A stretch of 64,000 bases of DNA, from assembly GCF_900107605.1 (NCBI RefSeq), contig NZ_FNQJ01000001.1, forward strand, positions 248,001-312,000, given 5' to 3'. The notes under the pieces were generated by a model that ran no database searches, was not told where the DNA came from, and was given only the letters and a program-made list of their open reading frames with translations. The stretch comes from Acidovorax soli. GTDB taxonomy: Bacteria > Pseudomonadota > Gammaproteobacteria > Burkholderiales > Burkholderiaceae_C. The position numbers and the translations under genes were made by a program. This document shows, in pieces, positions 57,511-64,000 of the stretch (within the stretch, counting starts at the first letter, position 1; each line of letters opens with the position of its first letter).

Positions 57511-58596
57511 TCAGCCCCGCTGCGCGAACGACCAGGCCAGCTCGGCCATCGGCCGCGCCGTGTCGCCCGAGGCCTTGGCCTGTGCGCTGGAGGCGGTGCC
57601 CGCCTCCACGCGCTTGGCAATTCCTTGCAGGATGGCCGCGATGCGGAACATGTTGTAGGCCATGTAGAAGTTCCAGTCGGCACGCAGCGCCTCGGGCGTG
57701 GTGATTCCGGTGCGCTCGCAGTACCGGCGGATGTAGCTGTCTTCGCTGGGAATGCCGAGGGCGGCAAGGTCTTGCCCCGCAATGCCGCGGCCCATTGCCG
57801 CCGGAATGTGCCAGCTCATGCAGTGGTAGCTGAAGTCGGCCAGCGGGTGGCCCAGCGTGGACAGTTCCCAGTCCAGCACGGTGATCACGCGCGGCTCGGT
57901 GGGGTGGAACATCAGGTTGTCCAGGCGGTAGTCGCCATGCACGATGGAAACCTTGCTTTCATCCCGCGCGCTGGCGGGCATGTTTGCGGGCAGCCATTCC
58001 ATGAGCTTGTCCATTTCGGCAATGGGCTGCGTGATGGAGGCCACGTACTGCTTGCTCCAGCGGCCGATCTGGCGGTCGAAGTAATTGCCGGGCTTGCCGT
58101 AGCCGGCCAGGCCCCGGTCGGCAAACTGCACGGTGTGCAGCGCCGCGATCACGCGGTTCATCTCGTTGTAGATGGCGCCGCGTTCGGCTTGCGACATGCC
58201 GGGCAGGGACTGGTCCCACAGCACACGGCCCTGCATGCACTCCATCACATAAAAGGCGCGGCCAATCACCGACTCGTCTTCGCACAGCACATGCATGCGC
58301 GGAACGGGCACGTCGGTGCCATGCAGGCCGCGCATCACCGCAAACTCACGCTCGATGGCATGGGCCGAGGGCAGCAGCTTGGCCACGGGGCCGGGCTTGG
58401 CCCGCATCACATAGCTGGCGGTGGGCGTGTTGAGCTTGTAGGTAGGGTTGGACTGCCCGCCCTTGAACATCTCCACGGTCAGGGGGCCGGCAAAGCCTTC
58501 CATGTTCTGCGCGAGCCAGGCGCTCAGCGTGGCGATGTCGAACGCGTGCTGGTCGGAGACGGGCCGGGTGCCAACGAAGTGGTCAAAGTTGCTCAT
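57511..58596 (-). CDS. APH-family phosphotransferase, ACAD10/11 kinase-like
   Basis: A 361-residue kinase-like protein. It contains FKGGQSNPTYKLNTPTASYV (nucleotide loop), REFAVMRGLHGTDVPVPRMH, the catalytic Brenner motif SIVHGDYRLDNLMFHP (about 218-233), and the metal-binding VLDWELSTLGHPLADFSYH. This is the family found fused to ACAD10/11 in animals and present as LvaA in Pseudomonas, where it phosphorylates 4-hydroxyacyl-CoA. It is not an antibiotic-resistance gene by context. It lies between a Crp-type regulator (24 bp) and the dehydrogenase (57 bp), so the three likely form one operon. Confidence 0.88.
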   Translation of the reverse strand: MSNFDHFVGTRPVSDQHAFDIATLSAWLAQNMEGFAGPLTVEMFKGGQSNPTYKLNTPTASYVMRAKPGPVAKLLPSAHAIEREFAVMRGLHGTDVPVPRMHVLCEDESVIGRAFYVMECMQGRVLWDQSLPGMSQAERGAIYNEMNRVIAALHTVQFADRGLAGYGKPGNYFDRQIGRWSKQYVASITQPIAEMDKLMEWLPANMPASARDESKVSIVHGDYRLDNLMFHPTEPRVITVLDWELSTLGHPLADFSYHCMSWHIPAAMGRGIAGQDLAALGIPSEDSYIRRYCERTGITTPEALRADWNFYMAYNMFRIAAILQGIAKRVEAGTASSAQAKASGDTARPMAELAWSFAQRG

Positions 58597-58620
58597 GGAT
58601 GGCGAGGCGTTGGTTGTGCT

Positions 58621-59340
58621 TCAGTTGTCGGTTTCGGCAATGCGCATGAGTGCAGCGCGATCGCGCACCACCAGACCCCCCGGCTCGATGCGGATCGCGT
58701 CCTCGCGTTCCATGGCCTTGAGTTCCTGGTTCACCCGCTGGCGCGATGCGCCCAGCAGTTGCGCCAGTTCTTCCTGCGCCAGCTGCAGTCCGATGCGCAT
58801 CTCGCTGCCATCGGACAGGCTGGGAATGCCGTAGCTGCGCACCAGGTGCACCAGTTGCTTGGCCAGCCGCGCCCGAAGGGGCAGGGTGTTGAGGTCTTCC
58901 ACCAGGCCGTACAGTTGCCGGATGCGCCGCGCATGCAGGCGCAGCATGGCTTCGGAGAACTCGGTGTGCGCCGCAAGAATTTTCTTGAAGTCGGCCTTGG
59001 CCACGCACAGGATCGTGGTGTCGCCGTGCGCATAGGCGTCGTGCGTGCGCCGATCCCCGTCGAAGATCGCCACATCGCCAAACCAGATGCCTGGCTCCAC
59101 ATAGGTCAGCGTGATCTGCTTGCCCGAGATGGAGGTGGAGCTCACCCGCACGGCACCGCGCGCGCAGGCAATCCACTCCTCGGGCGGGTCGCCCCGGGCG
59201 GCGATGAGGCCGCCGTCCTTGAAGCGTTTGACGTATGCACATCGGAGGATGTCGTGGCGCAGGGAAGGTGAAAGAGAAGAAAACCAGCGACCGGAGTTGA
59301 TCGCTTCACGTTCATCAATGGTAAGAATCGGGTCGTCCAT
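58621..59340 (-). CDS. Crp/Fnr-family transcriptional regulator
   Basis: A 239-residue regulator. The N-terminal cyclic-nucleotide-binding-like fold includes RFKDGGLIAARGDPPEEWIA, RVSSTSISGKQITLTYVEPG and WFGDVAIFDGDRRTHDAYAH, with a long linker helix, then a Crp-type HTH (QEELAQLLGASRQRVNQELK, about 190-209). It lacks the N-terminal cysteine cluster of FNR, so it is not an oxygen-sensing Fe-S protein. It is the first gene of a probable operon with the APH-like and acyl-CoA dehydrogenase genes and may sense their inducer; that is inference. Confidence 0.9.
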   Translation of the reverse strand: MDDPILTIDEREAINSGRWFSSLSPSLRHDILRCAYVKRFKDGGLIAARGDPPEEWIACARGAVRVSSTSISGKQITLTYVEPGIWFGDVAIFDGDRRTHDAYAHGDTTILCVAKADFKKILAAHTEFSEAMLRLHARRIRQLYGLVEDLNTLPLRARLAKQLVHLVRSYGIPSLSDGSEMRIGLQLAQEELAQLLGASRQRVNQELKAMEREDAIRIEPGGLVVRDRAALMRIAETDN

Positions 59341-59442
59341 GGCCTGTCTTGTGTGTGACTGGAAACCGGATCATTGTCGCGTGAGGGACGGACGCCTGAC
59401 GTCAGGGGTGTCGCCTGCGTGTCTGCGGCCTTTGCAGAAAGC

Positions 59443-59475
59443 AAAACCCCCGAAGCCTTGTGGGGCGCCGGGGGT
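59443..59475 (-). terminator. Intrinsic terminator of the enoyl-CoA hydratase gene
   Basis: On the minus strand ACCCCCGG and TTCGGGGGTTTT form a stem around a GC-rich loop, ending in four T. It lies about 27 bp past the stop codon. Confidence 0.75.
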
Positions 59476-59501
59476 GCGTGGATGGGTGAGGGGGCGGGCG
59501 G

Positions 59502-60281
59502 CTATTCGTATCTCGGCGTGCGTTTTTCCAGAAATGCCGCGATACCGGCACCCGCGTTGGCATGGTGCAGGTTCTTCACAAAGTGGTCGCGTTCGCTGGC
59601 CAGGTGCGTGGAGAGCGTTTTGTGGGGCGCTTCGGCTACCAGTTCCTTGATGCTGGACAGTACGTTGGGCGCCCGTGCGTTGAGCTGATCGGCCAGCGCC
59701 AGCGCCGTCGCCAGGGCGCTGCCCGGCTCGGCCACGCGGTTGACGACGCCCAGGGCGTGCAGGCGTTCTGCCGCAATGCGGTCGCCGCACATGAGGATTT
59801 CGGTGGCCAGCTGGCGCGGCAGTGCCTGCGCCAGGCTCCAGCTGGCGCCTCCATCGGGCGAGAGGGCTACGTTGCTGTAGGCCATCACGAACACCGCATT
59901 GCGGGCTGCCACCACCAGGTCGCACGCCAGTGCCAGCGAGAAGCCGGCACCTGCCGCTGCGCCTTCGACCGCTGCGATGACGGGCTTGGGAAAGGCGCGA
60001 ATGGTTTCGATCCAGCTGTGCAGGCCTTCGATGCCTTGCGCCTGCACCTGCGGGTCGGCCTGCCGGGTGGCTTGCAGGTGCAGCAGGTTGCCACCCGAGC
60101 AGAACATGCCGTCCGCTCCTGTGATGACGACGCTGCGCACTTCGGTGCTGCTTTCTGCGACGTTGAGTGCCTCGATGCCCGCGGCATACATGACCGGGTC
60201 GATGGCGTTGCGCAGCTCCGGGTTGCGGAGTGTCAGAACCAGGGTCTGGCCCTCGCGGGCGGCTTGAAGTTGTGCGGGCAT
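59502..60281 (-). CDS. Enoyl-CoA hydratase family protein, oxepin-CoA hydrolase alternative type
   Basis: A 259-residue crotonase-fold protein. It has LVLTLRNPELRNAIDPVMYA, VVITGADGMFCSGGNLLHLQ, PVIAAVEGAAAGAGFSLALA and VFVMAYSNVALSPDGGASWS (oxyanion-hole glycines in GMFCSGG and EGAAAGAG). The close likeness I recall is to proteins annotated as oxepin-CoA hydrolase, alternative type, in phenylacetate degradation. A general beta-oxidation hydratase is also possible. It lies 19 bp after the PaaH-type gene, as an operon. No paaABCDE genes are in the window. Confidence 0.85.
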   Translation of the reverse strand: MPAQLQAAREGQTLVLTLRNPELRNAIDPVMYAAGIEALNVAESSTEVRSVVITGADGMFCSGGNLLHLQATRQADPQVQAQGIEGLHSWIETIRAFPKPVIAAVEGAAAGAGFSLALACDLVVAARNAVFVMAYSNVALSPDGGASWSLAQALPRQLATEILMCGDRIAAERLHALGVVNRVAEPGSALATALALADQLNARAPNVLSSIKELVAEAPHKTLSTHLASERDHFVKNLHHANAGAGIAAFLEKRTPRYE

Positions 60282-60300
60282 GGGGTGGTGCAGACAGGGG

Positions 60301-61824
60301 TTAATGCTCTTCAACGTGTGCCAGGCTCAGGCCGATGGCCCCTCGCCGGCGCAACCAGGGGCTGGGGCGATACCGTGGGTCGCCATACACCGTCTGCATG
60401 TTGAACAGCACTTCAAGGATGTTGGTGGGGCCCCAGCGGTCGCCCATGGCCAGCGGCCCGAGGGGGTAGCCGAGTCCCAGCGTGACAGCGGTTTCCAGGT
60501 CACGCGGGCTGCAGATTTGCTGCTGACAGATGTCGCTGGCAATGTTGACGATGGTGGCCACCACGCGCTGGGTGACGAAGCCACCACTGTCGCGGATCAC
60601 GCTGACGGCCTTGCCGTCGCGGGCGAAGAGGGCGTGGGCTGCATCGCGAATGTCCACGCGCGTGGCCGGATTGGTGGCGAGCACCCGCCGCCGCGTTGCT
60701 GCGTCGTCGATCAGCATGTCGATGCCGATGGTGCGGGCGGGATCCAGGCGTTCCACCACGGCTACGGTGGTGATGTCGAAACCCAGCGGAGCCACCAGCG
60801 AGATGGCTGTTTGTGAGGGCGAGGTGCCCGTTTCGATGGAGGCGCCCAGGTCCTTGAGCAGCTGGTAAAGCTCGGCGCGCCGGGCGGCGCGCGGCGACAC
60901 CCAGACCGGCGGAATGCTGCTCACTTCGGGCGCAGCTGGTTCGGTGGGAATCTGCGCCACGCCGTTTTCGTAGCGATAAAACCCTTCGCCCACTTTCTTG
61001 CCGAGCATTCCGCCCGCCAGACGCTGCGCTGTGATGACGCTGGGGCGAAACCGCGGTTCCTCGTAATACTGGTGGTAGATGGATTCCATCACCGGGTGGG
61101 ACACATCCAGCGCTGTCAGGTCCAGGAGCTCGAAGGGCCCCAGCTTGAAACCCGCCTGGTCGCGCAGGATGCGGTCGATGGTGGCGAAATCGGCCACGCC
61201 TTCGCTGACGATGCGCAAGGCCTCGGTGCCGAAGCCACGTCCGGCGTGGTTGACGATGAAGCCCGGGGTGTCCTGCGCCTGCACCGGGGTGTGTCCCATC
61301 TGGCGTGCGTATTGGGCCAGCGCCTCGCACACCGCGGGGGCCGTCTTGAGCCCGCCGATCACCTCCACCACCTTCATCAAGGGCACGGGGTTGAAGAAGT
61401 GAAAACCTGCCAGCCGCTCGGGCCGTTGCAAGGCTGCGCCGATGGCGGTGACTGCCAGCGACGATGTATTGGTGGCCAGCACGGCCTGCGGCCCCACCAC
61501 GGCTTCCAGTTGTTTGAACAGTGCCTGCTTGGCATCCAGCCGCTCCACGATGGCTTCGATCACCAGGTCGCAGGAAGCCAGATCGGCCACGGCGGCTGCG
61601 GGCTGCAGTTGACTGGCCCAGTGGGTCATCTGCTCACTGGAAATGCGCCCTTTTTCCAGCAGGCGTTGCCATTGGGCCTGAATGCTTTGGCGGGCCGACT
61701 CTGCGGCATCCGGCTGCATGTCCAGCAAGAGAACCCGGCTGCCGGCCTGGGCTGCTATCTGTGCTATGCCTCGGCCCATGGCGCCGGCACCTACGATGCC
61801 TATGGTGGAAAACTGATTTTTCAT
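60301..61824 (-). CDS. paaH: 3-hydroxyacyl-CoA dehydrogenase, PaaH type
   Basis: A 507-residue NAD-dependent dehydrogenase. The Rossmann motif is IGIVGAGAMGRGIAQIAAQA (about 7-26), followed by SLAVTAIGAALQRPERLAGF-HFFNPVPLMKVVEVI and two 3HCDH domains (GKKVGEGFYRYENG; GYPLGPLAMGDRWGPTNILE). The doubled C-terminal domain is typical of PaaH/PaaC and related enzymes. It oxidises 3-hydroxyacyl-CoA, for example 3-hydroxyadipyl-CoA in phenylacetate breakdown. The start MKNQFSTIGIVGAG is chosen over a longer frame from 61881. It is divergent from the FimV-like gene by only 50 bp. Confidence 0.9.
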   Translation of the reverse strand: MKNQFSTIGIVGAGAMGRGIAQIAAQAGSRVLLLDMQPDAAESARQSIQAQWQRLLEKGRISSEQMTHWASQLQPAAAVADLASCDLVIEAIVERLDAKQALFKQLEAVVGPQAVLATNTSSLAVTAIGAALQRPERLAGFHFFNPVPLMKVVEVIGGLKTAPAVCEALAQYARQMGHTPVQAQDTPGFIVNHAGRGFGTEALRIVSEGVADFATIDRILRDQAGFKLGPFELLDLTALDVSHPVMESIYHQYYEEPRFRPSVITAQRLAGGMLGKKVGEGFYRYENGVAQIPTEPAAPEVSSIPPVWVSPRAARRAELYQLLKDLGASIETGTSPSQTAISLVAPLGFDITTVAVVERLDPARTIGIDMLIDDAATRRRVLATNPATRVDIRDAAHALFARDGKAVSVIRDSGGFVTQRVVATIVNIASDICQQQICSPRDLETAVTLGLGYPLGPLAMGDRWGPTNILEVLFNMQTVYGDPRYRPSPWLRRRGAIGLSLAHVEEH

Positions 61825-61874
61825 GGCGGCATTATGGCGGTGGCGTTTCAGGGCACTTGTGTGCAAAAATAACC

Positions 61875-64000
61875 ATGCCAAAAAAAGAAACGTTTGTGAA
61901 ATTACGTAAATTCATTTTCGGACTCGGGTGTTGGTTGGTTGCCAGCGGTGCAACTGCCATCTCACTGGGGCAAAGCCGGGGATCTGTCATCCTCGGTGCT
62001 CCGGTGGATCTCGCTTTCGGTGTGCAGCCCGATGCCGGTGCGGATCTGGCTTCGTCCTGCATCACGGCCGACGTGGCATTTGGTGACTCCGCTGTCGCCG
62101 AGAACAAAATCCGGATAACTCACCTGGTGGACTCGTCAGCGGTGCGTGTGCAGGTGGCGGGTTCGGTGAACGAGCCTGTCGTCACGGTGACGGTGTCGGC
62201 GGGTTGCTCGGGCAATGTCACTCGTACTTACACTTTTCTGGCCGATCTGCCCATGGCGCATGTGCCGGGTCGCGTCGTGAACATTGACCAGTTGGCGTCG
62301 GCTCCCCCAGCCGTAGCCCGTGATTCCGGCGCAGGCGCAGACCGCACCGTGTCGTCACCTGCCGCGCGCCGCCGTGCGCAAGCGCCGGTCGAACCCAGAG
62401 AACAGGGTGAGGCTGCGGCTGCTGCACCTCTCAAACCCCCGGTCGCCAGGCCAGCAGCCCGCATTGCGCCACCGCGCCCCCCCCGGGTGGTTGCGCCCAA
62501 AGCAACTGAAAACGAAGCGCGCACTGCCAAGGCTGTCGCGCCGCCGCCCGTGCCGGAGCGCTCACGCTTGGTCATGGAGCCGTTGGATGCTTTGGCCGAA
62601 CCATCGGTTGCCCTGCGGCCTTCGGCCGACATGGGGGCCGTGTCAGCCCAGTCTTCGGCATCGCAACGGCAAGAAGCAGCGGCGGCCTGGAAGGCGCTGA
62701 ACACGCCCCTGGAAACAGTGCAGCGAGACGACGAACGTGTCCGCGCGCTGGAGGCCGAAATGGCTGCCTTGCGTGCCAAATCAACCGCCGAGCGCATTTC
62801 GGTGGTTGAGTTGCAGCAGCGGCTGGCATTGATCGAGAGCCAGCGCTTTCCTGCAGGGGTTGTTTATGTGTTGCTGGCCTTGCTGGCGCTGGTTTCGGTC
62901 CTGCTGGCCTGGGTCTGGACCCGGGCGCGCCGCGATGCCCAGCTGGCCATGCAGGCTTGGCGCGATTCTGTGGCATTGAGCGCCAAGTACAGCGATGCCG
63001 GTGCGTACGACCCCCATGGCCTGAGGTCGCACCCCCATGGCACCTGGGCGCCCGAAGAATCTTCCCCGTTGGGCGAAGATACCTATGTCCTGCCTTCGGA
63101 AATGGAGCCCGTCAGTTCCAGCGAGACACCCGCACCCGCCACGCCAGAGCGTGCACAGACGCCGGCACCGGTCGCAGCGGCTGGTTTTCTCCGCGAGAGT
63201 TCCCCGCAAATCGTCAACCCCGAGGAGCTTTTTGACATCCAGCAACAGGCTGAATTTTTTGTCTCCGTGGGGGAGCACGAGCAGGCCGTGGAGGTGATGA
63301 AGCGTTACATCGCCGACCATCAGGAAACCTCGCCTTCGGCCTACCAGGAGCTCTTGTGGCTGTACCACAAGCTGGGCCGATCGGATGATTTTTCCCGCTT
63401 GCGCGAACAGTTCAGTCGCCATTTCAATGTGCAGGTTCCCGCGTTTTCAGCGTTCAGCCACAAGGGCAGAACCCTGGAGGACTACCCCGATGCACTGGCC
63501 GCCATCGAGGCCGAGTGGACTTCGTCGTCCGTGGTGCAGTTGCTCGAGAAGTTTCTTTTCCGGCGTGATGGCAGTGCCGTAGTGGCCCCGTTTGATCTGG
63601 CTGCGTTTGACGATCTGCTGCTGCTGCTGGCCATCGCCCAGACCACCCCGGCAAGTGCGCGCGGAGCATCGCCTCCGCGTTTGCGCACCACGCCGCTTGG
63701 ATCGCAGTTGGACCGTGTGGCGTCCGTGCCTGCCGCCGGCCAATCCCCGGTTCCTGCCGTCGGCCTGCCTATGGATTCGCTCGCCGCCAGCCTCGAATCT
63801 GATTTTGGCCAGCATGCGCCATCGGCAGGATTGCCCCGCAATACCACCTTGTCGCCCAGCGCAGGCCTGGATGCACCGAATCCGGCGCTGGACGTGGATC
63901 TTTCCGATCCTCCGCATCTCACGCTGAGCGATCTGCCACCTGTTCCGGTCACTGCTGCGCCGCGTCCGGACCAGCCCGTTGGCTTTGGCACGGCCAACGA
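61875..64000 (+). CDS. FimV/HubP-like polar membrane protein (partial, runs off window)
   Basis: The frame is open from ATG 61875 to the window end, at least 708 residues. It starts MPKKETFVKLRKFIFGLGCW with a signal-like hydrophobic stretch, then AISLGQSRGSVILGAPVDLA, the N-terminal FimV-like region. A Pro/Ala-rich linker, a coiled-coil (ALEAEMAALRAKSTAERISV), and one membrane helix (FPAGVVYVLLALLALVSVLL, about residue 330-350) follow. The cytoplasmic part has an acidic linker and a TPR-like unit (PEELFDIQQQAEFFVSVGEH). FimV/HubP proteins organise the pole and type IV pili. I see no LysM domain in this part. The C terminus is outside the window. Confidence 0.78.
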   Translation, partial: MPKKETFVKLRKFIFGLGCWLVASGATAISLGQSRGSVILGAPVDLAFGVQPDAGADLASSCITADVAFGDSAVAENKIRITHLVDSSAVRVQVAGSVNEPVVTVTVSAGCSGNVTRTYTFLADLPMAHVPGRVVNIDQLASAPPAVARDSGAGADRTVSSPAARRRAQAPVEPREQGEAAAAAPLKPPVARPAARIAPPRPPRVVAPKATENEARTAKAVAPPPVPERSRLVMEPLDALAEPSVALRPSADMGAVSAQSSASQRQEAAAAWKALNTPLETVQRDDERVRALEAEMAALRAKSTAERISVVELQQRLALIESQRFPAGVVYVLLALLALVSVLLAWVWTRARRDAQLAMQAWRDSVALSAKYSDAGAYDPHGLRSHPHGTWAPEESSPLGEDTYVLPSEMEPVSSSETPAPATPERAQTPAPVAAAGFLRESSPQIVNPEELFDIQQQAEFFVSVGEHEQAVEVMKRYIADHQETSPSAYQELLWLYHKLGRSDDFSRLREQFSRHFNVQVPAFSAFSHKGRTLEDYPDALAAIEAEWTSSSVVQLLEKFLFRRDGSAVVAPFDLAAFDDLLLLLAIAQTTPASARGASPPRLRTTPLGSQLDRVASVPAAGQSPVPAVGLPMDSLAASLESDFGQHAPSAGLPRNTTLSPSAGLDAPNPALDVDLSDPPHLTLSDLPPVPVTAAPRPDQPVGFGTAN

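Noticed and set aside
57511-58596. Aminoglycoside-resistance kinase
   Set aside because: The APH fold is shared, but the context with an acyl-CoA dehydrogenase and the ACAD10/11-like motifs point to acyl-CoA metabolism.

Overview
This window looks like chromosome of a GC-rich betaproteobacterium of the order Burkholderiales, most likely family Comamonadaceae (Acidovorax-like). Evidence: nearly all genes use G/C at third codon positions; the block thrS-infC-rpmI-rplT-pheS-pheT-ihfA-merR-tRNA-Pro is intact; and the DUF6352 protein, the TadA-hydrolase fusion and the oxepin-CoA hydrolase-like protein are types I associate with this family. I see no prophage, insertion sequence, CRISPR array or rRNA. 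It is mostly a core-genome segment with a few decayed or rearranged spots. Family names come from my reading of the protein sequences; no search was run.

Layout. 1-7.5 kb: a DUF6352 protein, putA with a divergent Lrp-type regulator, a small exported protein, and rlmD. 7.5-9.2 kb: a Bax-inhibitor-1 family membrane protein and a GlcG/HbpS-like protein. 9.4-12.1 kb: an iron/haem block on the minus strand (bfd, tonB, exbB, exbD, hemP) with a good Fur box before hemP. 12.2-13.4 kb: a twice-frameshifted FMN-dependent hydroxy-acid oxidase joined in frame to an internal piece of a PiuC-type hydroxylase. 13.5-17.4 kb: SWIB protein, rraA, an EamA exporter, and aceA behind a long AT-rich region full of palindromes. 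17.7-26.3 kb: the translation block, with infC starting at AUC, then tRNA-Pro(GGG) and a small SSB-like protein.

26.4-36 kb: glnD and map on the minus strand; purL, a DUF808 membrane protein and ompW on the plus strand. 36.3-38.5 kb: egtD-egtB for ergothioneine. 38.5-47.8 kb: a NYN/OST-HTH protein, an orphan RskA-like protein, metY, a calcium-type P-ATPase overlapping a CaCA exchanger, and rlhA. 48-55.3 kb: a Liv-type binding protein, PaiB-like protein, tadA fused to a degenerate alpha/beta hydrolase, ldcA, and a penicillin-acylase-type amidase. 55.4-61.8 kb: a minus-strand acyl-CoA region (L,D-transpeptidase, ACAD11-like dehydrogenase, APH-type kinase-like protein, Crp regulator, enoyl-CoA hydratase, PaaH-type dehydrogenase). 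61.9-64 kb: the start of a FimV/HubP-like protein that runs off the window.

The strongest cross-cutting pattern is a short, degenerate, hairpin-forming repeat of about 40-70 bp. It lies between many genes, and possible copies sit inside the coding sequences of rlmD, purL and the EamA exporter; another supplies the stop codon of the L,D-transpeptidase gene. Other points of interest are the aceA control region, the terminator-like hairpin before thrS, the PiuC/oxidase junction, and the split ACAD10/11-like gene pair. I did not find a clearly new multi-gene defence or biosynthetic system.
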